Origin: UBA7672 sp036733305
GTDB lineage: Bacteria; Pseudomonadota; Alphaproteobacteria; Caulobacterales; Hyphomonadaceae
DNA: 64,000 nucleotides
Assembly: GCA_036733305.1 (NCBI GenBank)
Contig: DAINAT010000004.1
Coordinates: forward strand, 3,493-67,492
Reading direction: 5' to 3'
Both the position numbers and the translations under genes were made by a program. Position 1 is the first letter of the stretch. Every line of letters begins with the position of its first letter. The notes beneath the pieces are model-generated. The model was given only the letters and a program-made list of their open reading frames with translations, did no database searches and was not told where the DNA came from. Below, in pieces: positions 49,976 through 58,695 of the stretch.

Positions 49976-50811
49976 GCGCGCCTGAGGTGATCAAGGGTGA
50001 TGGGGCGGAACTGGCGATCTTTAGGGATGCGCCGTCGCTGGATGGCGCGCGGACAGCGGCGCTGGGAGCGTTTACGTGTAATGCGCCGGAGGCTGGCGCG
50101 CGGTTGATACGTGAGGCGATGGCGCGGCTGAAAGCCGAAGGCTTTGGCGCTGTGCTGGGGCCGATGGATGGATCGACCTGGGTGAAGCATCGGCTGGTTG
50201 TCGAGAGCGATGGCCGCTCGCCCTTTCTGATGGAGCCGCAGAATCCGGCTCATTATGTGGAGGCGTTCGAGCGGTCGGCGCTGAAGATTGTGTCGCGCTA
50301 TGTGTCTGCGGTGCGGCCCGCTGATGTGCTGGAGAGCAAATCTGCAGCGCCGGCGGGCGTGAAGCTGCGAAATTTCGATCCGGGCAAGGCTGAGGAAGAG
50401 CTGACGCGTATTCATGCGCTGTCGCTGGAGGCGTTTGCGTCCAATACTTTCTATCAGCCGATTTCGCTGGACGAGTTTCTAGGAAGCTATCGGCCGGTGT
50501 TGAAGGCGGTCGATCCGGAACTGGTGCTGCTTGCGGAAGATGAGGCGGGTGAGCTGAAGGCGTTTCTGTTCGCCATTCCGAACCTTGTGGAAGGGCCGAA
50601 ACCGGCGTCGGTGATCCTGAAGACGTATGCGTCTCGTGTGAAGGGTGGCGGGTCGATGTTGGCGAATGCTTTCCATGAGCGGGCGAAGAAACGTGGCTAC
50701 AGCGATGTGATCCATGCGTTGATGCACGAGAGCAATCTGTCAGCGACGCACAGTGGAAATACGGGCGGGCATGTGTTCCGGCGTTACGCACTGTGGGGTG
50801 GACAGCTTTGA
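49972..50811 (+). CDS. GNAT-like N-acyltransferase
   Basis: The 279-residue protein has an N-terminal region (AVLGPMDGSTWVKHRLVVES, FLMEPQNPAHYVEAFERSALK) and a C-terminal GNAT-type fold (LVLLAEDEAGELKAFLFAI, SMLANAFHERAKKRGYSDVI, ALMHESNLSATHSGNTGGHV). It may acylate an amine or amino-acid group of the pathway product. The ATG overlaps the previous stop (ATGA). The role is inferred from fold and context. Confidence 0.8.
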   Translation: MSAPEVIKGDGAELAIFRDAPSLDGARTAALGAFTCNAPEAGARLIREAMARLKAEGFGAVLGPMDGSTWVKHRLVVESDGRSPFLMEPQNPAHYVEAFERSALKIVSRYVSAVRPADVLESKSAAPAGVKLRNFDPGKAEEELTRIHALSLEAFASNTFYQPISLDEFLGSYRPVLKAVDPELVLLAEDEAGELKAFLFAIPNLVEGPKPASVILKTYASRVKGGGSMLANAFHERAKKRGYSDVIHALMHESNLSATHSGNTGGHVFRRYALWGGQL

Positions 50812-52223
50812 ATCTGGTCGAGCTGTTTCTGAAGCAGGTTGAAGCGCGGCCGGATGCTGCGGCAATCATCATGCCGAAGGGACGCGTTGTGACGTATGCC
50901 GAACTGGCCGAGCGGTCTGCGGCGCGGTCGCGGGCTTATCAACGCGCGGGTATTGGGCCGGGCGATGTGGTGCTGATTGCGCGGGGTGTGTCGGTCGAGC
51001 TGTATGAAACGCTGCTGGCGATTTTCCGGTTGGGTGCGGTGGCTATGTTTCCGGAACCCGCGGCTGGGTTGAAGGGGCTGCGGGTTGCGGTTGAGGCTGT
51101 GAAGCCGAAGGCGGTGGTGACGACCGGGATTGGGCTGATCCTGCGGCTGTTGTTTCCGGAATTGCGGCGGCTGAAGCTGCTGCCTGATCCGGGCGATGAC
51201 GATCTGGGCGATGGCGTGCTGGCGCATCTGCCGGGTGATGCGCCAGCGTTGATCACGTTCACGTCTGGATCGACGGGGCGACCCAAGGGGATTGTGCGGT
51301 CGTCGGATTTTCTGGTGTTGCAACATACGTTGCTGGAAAAGTTGCGGCAGACGAAGCCGAGTGATGTGGATCTGATCTCGCTGCCGGTGTTCATCTTGTC
51401 GAACCTTGCGGCGGGGGCTGCGAGTGTAATTCCGGAAGGCAGGCTGACGCGGCCGGCGAAGCTGGATGGCGAGGCCTTGCGGCGGCAGATCGCAACGCAC
51501 CGGGTGAACCGGATTGTCGCGCCTCCGGCTGTGGTGGCTCGGATCGTCGAGGGCGCTGCGCCCATGCCAGGCATTGTGGCAATCTTCACGGGCGGAGGCC
51601 CGGTGTTTCCAAACCTGCTCCGTGCTGCTGCGCGCGCCGCGCCGAATGCTGCGATCCATGCTGTCTATGGTTCGACTGAGGCGGAGCCGATTGCGCATCT
51701 GGACATGAAGGACATTGCTGACGCGGATTGGGACGCGATGGCGCAGGGATCGGGATTGCTGGCGGGAACGCCGATACCGGAGATCGATGTCGAGCTGCGC
51801 GACAACGAAGTGTTTGTTGCGGGCGAGCATGTGAACCGCGGCTATCTTGATCCGGCGGACGACAGGTCGACCAAGTCGATCAGCGCGGGCAAGTTGTGGC
51901 ATCGCACTGGCGACGCTGCGCGGATCGATGCCAAGGGGCGGCTGTGGTTGCTGGGGCGTCATGAGGCTGCTGCGGGCGGTCTGTTTCCCTTTGCTGTCGA
52001 GACGGCGGCGTTGAGTTGGCCGGGCGTGCGGCAGGCGGCGCTTCTTGCAGGCGATGGCCGTGCGAAGCTGGCGCTATCGGGAGACGGGTTGGACAAGGCG
52101 GCGTTGCAGAAGCGTGCGGATGGATTGGGCGCGATTGAGATTGTCTTGCTTGCCGAGGTGCCGATGGACAAACGGCACAACTCGAAAGCGGACTATGCGC
52201 AGCTCAAGAAACTGTTGGCATGA
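50808..52223 (+). CDS. AMP-forming acyl-CoA synthetase/ligase
   Basis: The 471-residue ANL-superfamily enzyme has ITFTSGSTGRPKGIVRSSDF, AVYGSTEAEPIAHLD, and the C-terminal WHRTGDAARIDAKGRLWLLGR. It activates a carboxylic acid as an acyl-adenylate for transfer to CoA or to an amine. The YGSTEAEPI version of the A5 motif resembles that of long-chain and OleC-like ligases, but specificity is unknown. Start TTG 50808 overlaps the previous stop (TTGA); GTG 50793 is an alternative. A membrane protein gene overlaps its stop. Confidence 0.87.
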   Translation: MNLVELFLKQVEARPDAAAIIMPKGRVVTYAELAERSAARSRAYQRAGIGPGDVVLIARGVSVELYETLLAIFRLGAVAMFPEPAAGLKGLRVAVEAVKPKAVVTTGIGLILRLLFPELRRLKLLPDPGDDDLGDGVLAHLPGDAPALITFTSGSTGRPKGIVRSSDFLVLQHTLLEKLRQTKPSDVDLISLPVFILSNLAAGAASVIPEGRLTRPAKLDGEALRRQIATHRVNRIVAPPAVVARIVEGAAPMPGIVAIFTGGGPVFPNLLRAAARAAPNAAIHAVYGSTEAEPIAHLDMKDIADADWDAMAQGSGLLAGTPIPEIDVELRDNEVFVAGEHVNRGYLDPADDRSTKSISAGKLWHRTGDAARIDAKGRLWLLGRHEAAAGGLFPFAVETAALSWPGVRQAALLAGDGRAKLALSGDGLDKAALQKRADGLGAIEIVLLAEVPMDKRHNSKADYAQLKKLLA

Positions 52224-52642
52224 AATTCTTGCGCCGGATCAATGAGGCCTGGCGCAAGGAGATGAGCCGTGCGGATCATGTCCGCATCTGGTTGGCCTGG
52301 GGCTTCGTGTTTGGCGCCGTGAGCCATATCGGTTGGGTCGCGATGCATGGCGACGTTTGGTACTATGGTCCCGCCCCAAGTTGGGCGCCGTGGTTCTGGT
52401 ACGGCATCTGCCTTGTCGATCTGGTGGTTTTCTGGATGCTTCTGACGCGGCCACGTATAGGGCTCGCGATGAGTGTCTTGACCATGGTGGCGACACTCAT
52501 CGTGAACTGGACCCAGTTCCCGACATTCCAGTTCGTATTCAACTATGTGTTGATCGGCCTGACGGTGTTCGGCGTGATCGTGTTTGCCGTCGTGCCGTGG
52601 TTGTGGCGCGCGTCGCGCTGGAAGCTCAACCCGACGTCTTGA
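52220..52642 (+). CDS. Small polytopic membrane protein of the lipid operon
   Basis: The 140-residue protein has four hydrophobic segments (IWLAWGFVFGAVSHIGWVAM, WFWYGICLVDLVVFWMLLT, GLAMSVLTMVATLIVNW and VFNYVLIGLTVFGVIVFAVV). No family is recognised. The start overlaps the AMP ligase stop (ATGA), so it is the last gene of the operon. It could be a carrier, membrane anchor or reductase partner. Its 3' end overlaps the convergent carbonic anhydrase gene by 17 bases. Confidence 0.75.
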   Translation: MKFLRRINEAWRKEMSRADHVRIWLAWGFVFGAVSHIGWVAMHGDVWYYGPAPSWAPWFWYGICLVDLVVFWMLLTRPRIGLAMSVLTMVATLIVNWTQFPTFQFVFNYVLIGLTVFGVIVFAVVPWLWRASRWKLNPTS

Positions 52643-53417
52643 GGACGTAGCGGCGGTTCAGCGGCTGCACCGGACGTGCGTTCCACGGGAACAGGCTCGA
52701 GAAAGCTGCGACCTGACCTGCAGAGACCGTTTGCGGTTGAGCCATTACTGTCCAGTGCACAGTCTCGGAGCAAGGTGGCGTCGTGAGTGAGCCTTCATAG
52801 CGGTAAGCGGAGCTCTTGGCCGGAACGAATTTGGACGGGTCGATTTCGAAGGCGATCGCGGCCTTGCCTTCACGCGCTGGCGCGGTCGCCCAGATTGCAT
52901 CGAGGTTCGTGTTGGCTTCGCCTTCAGCGAACATCACGCCGACAACAGCGAGATCGCCATCCTTGGCCGCGTGCACGAAGTGAACTTCCAGCGGATACTG
53001 CTTGCCGTCGATCGTATGTTCGGACGGATGGTGGAAATGGAACTGCTTGAGGGCGAAATCCTTGCCGTCGAGCGCGATGCTGCCGCCGGTGCTGACGTCG
53101 ACCTGGATGGTGTGGCCGTTGTTGACGATCAGGCCGCCACGCGCCGCAGTCCAGCGCGGATGGGGCGCGTCGACATTGGCTGTCATCGCGCCTTTTAGGT
53201 CGATCGGGGATTGCTGGAAGCCGGCTGAGCATGCCTTGTTGTCGGGTGCCAGTTCAGCCCAGTGCTCGGGGCCGCCCTCGCCGCCATAGGACCAGTGGGC
53301 GGGATGTGCGGGCGTTTTGGTGTCGTTGGATGTTTCCGGCGGATCGACGAATGCGGCCGTCAGGGCCGCCATCGCCAACGCGCTGAGCAGCAAAGATGCG
53401 CGAATGGAAACGGTCAT
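52626..53417 (-). CDS. Alpha-class carbonic anhydrase, exported
   Basis: The 263-residue protein has a signal peptide (MTVSIRASLLLSALAMAALT) and the alpha-CA core: QSPIDLKGAM, the zinc ligands His127 and His129 in LKQFHFHHPSEH and His146 in LEVHFVHAAK, and YRYEGSLTTPPCSETVHWTV. Cys63 and the Cys of TPPCSE could form the family disulfide. It hydrates CO2 in the periplasm. The last 17 bases overlap the end of the lipid operon on the other strand. Confidence 0.94.
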   Translation of the reverse strand: MTVSIRASLLLSALAMAALTAAFVDPPETSNDTKTPAHPAHWSYGGEGGPEHWAELAPDNKACSAGFQQSPIDLKGAMTANVDAPHPRWTAARGGLIVNNGHTIQVDVSTGGSIALDGKDFALKQFHFHHPSEHTIDGKQYPLEVHFVHAAKDGDLAVVGVMFAEGEANTNLDAIWATAPAREGKAAIAFEIDPSKFVPAKSSAYRYEGSLTTPPCSETVHWTVMAQPQTVSAGQVAAFSSLFPWNARPVQPLNRRYVLKTSG

Positions 53418-53509
53418 GAGCAGGGAGTTTCCGCCCTTATGGCCAACAAAAGGTTAAGCTGGGTTAGCCAAGGCGGGACAGACCGCTTTGGAGCACCTAT
53501 CTTGTTGTT

Positions 53510-55981
53510 ATGGCTGATGATCAGACAGCAATGACATTGCTGCCGCCGCGCTTTGCGGCGTGGTTTGCCTCGCGTGGATGGAGCCTGCGACCCCATCAGG
53601 CGGGGCTGATCGAGACGGCGCAGCGGGGGCAAGGCGGACTGGTGATCGCCCCAACGGGTGGCGGCAAGACGCTGGCGGGGTTCCTGCCCAGCCTGATCGA
53701 GCTGGCTGATGCGCCGCCGCGGGTGCATCCGGCTCTGCACACGATCTACATTTCGCCACTGAAGGCGCTCGCGACGGACGTGGCGCGCAATCTCATGTCG
53801 CCGGTTGAGGAGATGCAGCTCGGCCTGACGGTCGAGACGCGGACGGGCGATACGAGCACGTCGCGCCGGCAGAGGCAGCGGGCGAAGCCGCCGGATATCC
53901 TGCTGACCACGCCGGAGCAGCTGGCTCTGCTGGTGGCGTCGGAACATGCAGGACGGTTCTTTGCCGACTTGCGCGCCGTGATCGTGGACGAGGTGCATGC
54001 GATCGCGCAGTCAAAGCGAGGTGATCTATTGGCGCTGGGCCTCGCCACTCTGCGTAAATGGGCGCCGGCGGCGCGGCATATCGGATTGTCTGCGACGGTT
54101 CGCGATCCGGATGCGCTGGCGCGGTGGTTGGGGCCGGATACGCCAATCATTCGGCATCAGGGCGGCGCGAGCGCGAATATCTCGGTGCTCGAGAGCGAGG
54201 CGCGCATTCCGTGGTCGGGGCATACGGGACGTCACAATATCCGCGAGGTCTATGCGGCGATCAAGGCCGCGAAGATGTCGCTGGTGTTCGTGAACACGCG
54301 TAGCCAGGCGGAGATGACATTTCAGGAACTGTGGCGTGTGAACGAAGACGCGCTGCCGATCGCCCTGCACCACGGCTCTCTTGATGTTGAGCAGCGACGC
54401 AAGGTCGAAGCGCACATGGCGGCGGGGAAGCTCAAGGCCGTGGTGTGTACCTCGACGCTGGATCTCGGGATCGACTGGGGCGATGTTGATCTGGTTGTGC
54501 AGATGGGTGCACCGAAGGGGTCGTCACGTCTGATCCAGCGGATTGGGCGGTCGAACCACAGGATGGACGAGCCGAGCCGCGCGCTGCTGGCGCCGTCGAA
54601 CAGGTTCGAGGTGTTGGAATGCCGCGCAGCCGTGGAGGCCGTGGCGGCTGGCGAACTGGATGGTCCTGGTCCGAGGCGCGGCGCGCTGGATGTGCTGGCG
54701 CAGCATGTGATGGGGCGCGCCTGTGGCGATGGCTTCGATGGCGTCAAACTATACGACGAGATCAAGGTGGCGGCGCCTTACAAGGATCTCGACTGGGAGA
54801 CATGGGAGCGTGTTGTCGATCTGGTGGCGACGGGCGGCTATGCGCTGAAGACATATGATCGCTTCCGGCGGATCGTTAAGTTTCCCGATGGCGTCTGGCG
54901 GGCGCGCAATGACGATGTACGGCGGCAGCATCGGATGAATATCGGCACGATCATCGAGGACCCGATGATCTCAGTGCGTCTGGTGAGCTTCTATCGCGGT
55001 GGAGCGGAAGCGAAGCGGTTGATGCGGCCGGGCCGCAAGCTTGGCGAGATGGAAGAGTATTTCTTCGAGATGCTGACGCCGGGCGACACATTCCTGTTTG
55101 CTGGCGAGGTGTTGAAGTTCGAGGGCATGGCGGACACGGACGCGCTGGTGACGCGTACCTACGATCCCGACCCCGCCATCCCGACCTACAATGGCGGGAA
55201 GTTTCCATTGACGACATTCCTCGCCAATCGTGTGCGGCGTATTCTGCACGATCGCGAGAATTGGCAACGCCTTCCCGATCAGGTGCGCGAATGGATCGAG
55301 GTGCAGGAACGCAAGTCGATCATTCCGGAGGCTGACCAGCTGCTGGTGGAGACGTTCCCGCGTGGGGACCGGCACTACCTCGTCTGCTATCCGTTCGAGG
55401 GGCGGCTGGCGCACCAGACGCTGGGCATGTTGCTGACGCGCAGGATGGAACGCGCGGGGCTGAAACCGCTTGGGTTCGTGGCGTCGGAATACGCGCTGTC
55501 GGTTTGGGCGCTGGAAGACATGCGTGGCGAGGATCTGGATCAGCTATTCGCCGAGGATATGCTGGGCGATGATCTGGATGCTTGGCTGGAAGAAAGCGCC
55601 TTGATGAAGCGGACCTTCCGCAATAATACACTGATCGCCGGGCTGATCGAGCGGCGTATGCCGAAGCACGAGAAGACCGGGCGTCAGATCACATTCTCGA
55701 CTGATCTGATTTACGACGTGCTGCGATCACACGAGCCGGATCATCTGCTGTTGCAGGCGGCGCGACAGGATGCCGGCGACGGCTTGCTGGATATCCGCCG
55801 GCTCGCCGACGCCTTGAAGCGCATCAAGGGCAAGATCGTGCATTCGAAGTTGGATCAGATCTCGCCATTTGCCGTGCCGGTCATGCTGGAGATCGGCAAG
55901 GAGCCGGTGTTCTCGGGCGATGCAGCCGAGGCCATCCTGCGCGAGGCAGAGGATGATCTGGTGCGGGACGCGATGAGCTAA
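53510..55981 (+). CDS. Ligase-associated DEXH-box helicase (Lhr type)
   Basis: The 823-residue protein is an Lhr-core-type helicase. Motif I is VIAPTGGGKTLAG with Lys53, the DEVH box is in VIVDEVHAIAQSKRG, and motifs V and VI are in LDLGIDWGDVDLVVQMG and RLIQRIGRSNHRMDE. A large C-terminal region with a winged helix and Lhr-core elements follows (EDLDQLFAEDMLGDDLDAWL). In the ligase-associated DNA damage response set this helicase acts with the ligase, exonuclease and PdeM. It is followed by the PdeM gene after about 200 bases. Confidence 0.93.
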   Translation: MADDQTAMTLLPPRFAAWFASRGWSLRPHQAGLIETAQRGQGGLVIAPTGGGKTLAGFLPSLIELADAPPRVHPALHTIYISPLKALATDVARNLMSPVEEMQLGLTVETRTGDTSTSRRQRQRAKPPDILLTTPEQLALLVASEHAGRFFADLRAVIVDEVHAIAQSKRGDLLALGLATLRKWAPAARHIGLSATVRDPDALARWLGPDTPIIRHQGGASANISVLESEARIPWSGHTGRHNIREVYAAIKAAKMSLVFVNTRSQAEMTFQELWRVNEDALPIALHHGSLDVEQRRKVEAHMAAGKLKAVVCTSTLDLGIDWGDVDLVVQMGAPKGSSRLIQRIGRSNHRMDEPSRALLAPSNRFEVLECRAAVEAVAAGELDGPGPRRGALDVLAQHVMGRACGDGFDGVKLYDEIKVAAPYKDLDWETWERVVDLVATGGYALKTYDRFRRIVKFPDGVWRARNDDVRRQHRMNIGTIIEDPMISVRLVSFYRGGAEAKRLMRPGRKLGEMEEYFFEMLTPGDTFLFAGEVLKFEGMADTDALVTRTYDPDPAIPTYNGGKFPLTTFLANRVRRILHDRENWQRLPDQVREWIEVQERKSIIPEADQLLVETFPRGDRHYLVCYPFEGRLAHQTLGMLLTRRMERAGLKPLGFVASEYALSVWALEDMRGEDLDQLFAEDMLGDDLDAWLEESALMKRTFRNNTLIAGLIERRMPKHEKTGRQITFSTDLIYDVLRSHEPDHLLLQAARQDAGDGLLDIRRLADALKRIKGKIVHSKLDQISPFAVPVMLEIGKEPVFSGDAAEAILREAEDDLVRDAMS

Positions 55982-56186
55982 CTTGCTCCGCCGTCAACAT
56001 CGTTGGCGCTGTTATGACATTCGGTCGAATTGGTCAGAGTATTCGCTCGACGTAACGCATGATCGTTTCCCCCGCAAACCGGCTATTTTCTGAAACCAGC
56101 CGCGATTTCCGGCGGCGAAAGGCCTCACGCGTTCAACTGAGCGTGCGCCGTTGACGGCGGGGACGGCGTTGTTCAACGTCTGCGTA

Positions 56187-56918
56187 ATGTCCCGGGCCCT
56201 TCCCCAGCAAAAAGCCACGCGCGATCTCGGCTTTGAGGTCGCGGGCGAGCGCCTGCGCCTGATGCCTTGCGGTGGGCTGTGGTGGGAGGATGCGGGCGTG
56301 CTGGTCGTTTCTGACCTGCACCTTGAGAAGGGATCATCCTACGCGTCACGCGGCCAGATGCTGCCGCCATATGATACGCGCGCGACGCTGTTGCGCATCG
56401 CGCGCCTGGTCGAGGGCTTGAGCCCAACGACGGTCATATCGCTTGGCGACAGTTTTCATGATCGTGGCGCAAGGCCGCGAATGGCGACAGATGATGTGGC
56501 GCTTGTACGTTCGATGACGTCGGCTTGTGACTGGGTCTGGATCGAGGGCAACCACGATCCCAAACCGCCCGAAGATCTGGGTGGTCGGATGGCAAGCGAA
56601 TTGAAGCTCGGCGCATTGGTATTCCGGCATGAGCCGACGCATGGCGTGGCGCCCGGCGAGGTTGCGGGCCACCTGCACCCGTGCGCGCGTGTGGCGGGGC
56701 GAGCCGGGCGATCTGTGCGAGCGCGCTGTTTCGCGACAGATGGCGAGCGTCTGGTGATGCCGGCCTATGGCGCGCTTACGGGTGGCCTCAATCTGCTCGA
56801 TGTTGCATTCGACGCGCTGTTCCCGGACTGCGTGTTCGCAGCCGTGATGGGCCGGGACGGTGTTTATCTCGCGTCGGGTGAGCGCCTTGTGGCGGATACG
56901 TTGCGCGCAGCGGGCTGA
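56187..56918 (+). CDS. pdeM: Ligase-associated phosphoesterase PdeM
   Basis: The 243-residue metallophosphoesterase has VVSDLHLEKGSSYASRG (Asp and His metal ligands), VISLGDSFHDRGAR, WIEGNHDPKPPE and VAGHLHPCARVAG, the family order. PdeM members belong to the ligase-associated DNA damage response set and are thought to process DNA ends. The ATG at 56187 is chosen because homologous sequence begins soon after; a longer in-frame reading is possible from 56151. It is convergent with the TIGR02186 gene. Confidence 0.92.
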   Translation: MSRALPQQKATRDLGFEVAGERLRLMPCGGLWWEDAGVLVVSDLHLEKGSSYASRGQMLPPYDTRATLLRIARLVEGLSPTTVISLGDSFHDRGARPRMATDDVALVRSMTSACDWVWIEGNHDPKPPEDLGGRMASELKLGALVFRHEPTHGVAPGEVAGHLHPCARVAGRAGRSVRARCFATDGERLVMPAYGALTGGLNLLDVAFDALFPDCVFAAVMGRDGVYLASGERLVADTLRAAG

Positions 56919-57671
56919 CTATTTCCGTCCGAGCCAGGCGGCAATTCCGCCGACGCCTACGCCGAGAAGCACCGCGACGAAGCCGTAGATCAGGCCGTGC
57001 TGGCGCGAGAGATCAAACAGTGTCGCGTCGAGACCGCTGCGCACCAGCGTCAGCACCTGCTCGCTTTCGCCGACGGGGGCGCCATTGCGGAATGAAACGG
57101 CGCGAATGCGGTACTCGCCCGGCGGGGCGTTGATCGGCAGGTGGATTTTCGCACGGCGCAATCCGCCATCGAGGCGCTCGATCGTCGTGTCGCTGAAGGA
57201 GTAGAGACCCTGCTCCATTTTCAGGTTCACGAACGCCGCGCGCCAGTCGTTGAGATCTGGCGACATAAGCTGGTTGGCGCGCGGCATGGCGGATGCCTGT
57301 GCATTCAGCCCGGCATCGACCATGACTTCGAGCGGCACGCTCGCGGCGACCTGGGGCTCGGCGCCGACGGCGAACACCAAGGGAGCTGCGACGAACTCGA
57401 TGGTCTGATCGCCTGCTGCGGTGCGTCGGATCATTTTTTGAGGCGCCATCGGGCCGATCAGGGCGACAGCCATGCCGGACGTCTCGTTTTCCGGCTGAGG
57501 CGCGGTGGCGAACAGAACGATACGAGAGCCGCTGTAATTGACCTTCACCTCGACCGTGTCTTCGGCCAGTCCCGCCGCCATGAAGGGGCGGTCACGTCCT
57601 TCAAGGCGTTGCGCTGACGCCATGGGTGTCAGCAGCGCAAGCATGGCGAAGGCGACGAGGCGCAAACTCAT
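56919..57671 (-). CDS. TIGR02186 family exported protein
   Basis: The 250-residue protein has a signal peptide (MSLRLVAFAMLALLTPMASA), a mature domain with repeated beta segments (VEVKVNYSGSRIVLFATAP, RRAKIHLPINAPPGEYRIRA) and a C-terminal membrane segment (YGFVAVLLGVGVGGIAAWLG). This family is found next to TauE/SafE transporter genes in alphaproteobacteria and is thought to assist the exporter. Its start overlaps the stop of that gene (TCAT on the plus strand). Confidence 0.9.
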   Translation of the reverse strand: MSLRLVAFAMLALLTPMASAQRLEGRDRPFMAAGLAEDTVEVKVNYSGSRIVLFATAPQPENETSGMAVALIGPMAPQKMIRRTAAGDQTIEFVAAPLVFAVGAEPQVAASVPLEVMVDAGLNAQASAMPRANQLMSPDLNDWRAAFVNLKMEQGLYSFSDTTIERLDGGLRRAKIHLPINAPPGEYRIRAVSFRNGAPVGESEQVLTLVRSGLDATLFDLSRQHGLIYGFVAVLLGVGVGGIAAWLGRK

Positions 57672-58576
57672 GACGCCGCCTCGAGCCGGTATTCCGGCAC
57701 GGGAGCCACGTAGAGTTCATAGACAAGACGGCCGGCTATTCCGAGCACCAGCAGCGCGAGCAGCAGGCGCAGTTGTGCAGCCTTGAGTTTGCGGCCGGCC
57801 ATGGCGCCATAGCGCGCGCCGATCACGCCGCCGAGCATCAGTACGGCGGCGAGCACGAGATCGACCGTGCCGTTGAACGTCGCCTGCAGGAAGGTGACGT
57901 AGGCGGTGAGGAAGATGATCTGGAAAAGCGATGTGCCGACCATCACCCGCGTCGGTACGCCGAGCAGATAGACCATCGCAGGCGCCAGAATGAACCCGCC
58001 GCCAACACCCAGCACAGCAGCCAGAACGCCGACGAAGAAGCCGATGCAGATCGGGGGAATGATCGAGATATAGAGACCCGAGCGCGGGAAGCGCCGTTTC
58101 ATCGGCAGGGTGCGCATCCAGACGCGCAATCGCGTGCGCCTGCCCGGATCTCCGCCCTGGCCGCCAAGCGCGCCAACGCTCTCCCACGCCATCAGGCCGC
58201 CGATCACGCCCAGGAAGACGATGTAGAGGACGGCGATCGTTGCATCGACCACGCCGAAATATTTGAGCAGGCTGAACACCCCAACCCCGACAGTGGAGCC
58301 AGCGAGGCCGCCCATCAGCATCAGAGTTCCCAGCCGCGTATCGACCTGTCGCTCGCGCCAATGGGCCGAAACACCAGCGATGGATGTCGCCAGCACCTGA
58401 TTGGCTTGGGTGGAAACAGCCACGGCCGCCGGGACCCCGTAGAAGATCAGCAGCGGTGTCAGCAGGAAGCCGCCGCCAACACCGAACAGGCCTGAGAGGA
58501 AACCGACCAGCCCACCGATCGCAATCAGGATCAGCGGGTCGACCGCGATCTGAGCGATGGGGAGGTGAATCAGCAT
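57668..58576 (-). CDS. TauE/SafE family sulfite/anion exporter
   Basis: The 302-residue protein has about eight membrane segments and the two family repeats with GLFGVGGGFLLTPLLIFYGVP near the N-terminus and AVLGVGGGFILAPAMVYLLG in the second half. TauE/SafE proteins carry sulfite or organosulfur anions out of the cell. The downstream TIGR02186 gene overlaps by 4 bases. The substrate is inferred from family membership only. Confidence 0.93.
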   Translation of the reverse strand: MLIHLPIAQIAVDPLILIAIGGLVGFLSGLFGVGGGFLLTPLLIFYGVPAAVAVSTQANQVLATSIAGVSAHWRERQVDTRLGTLMLMGGLAGSTVGVGVFSLLKYFGVVDATIAVLYIVFLGVIGGLMAWESVGALGGQGGDPGRRTRLRVWMRTLPMKRRFPRSGLYISIIPPICIGFFVGVLAAVLGVGGGFILAPAMVYLLGVPTRVMVGTSLFQIIFLTAYVTFLQATFNGTVDLVLAAVLMLGGVIGARYGAMAGRKLKAAQLRLLLALLVLGIAGRLVYELYVAPVPEYRLEAAS

Positions 58577-58695
58577 TGAGCAGTTCTACGCGCGTGAAAC
58601 GCACGCCGGAAGCGGCCTGGAGGCATCATATCATGCCAAATCGACCCCAAAAGCTGATCTGGGGCCGATATCGTGGTTAAGTGGGCAGGTGGAGC

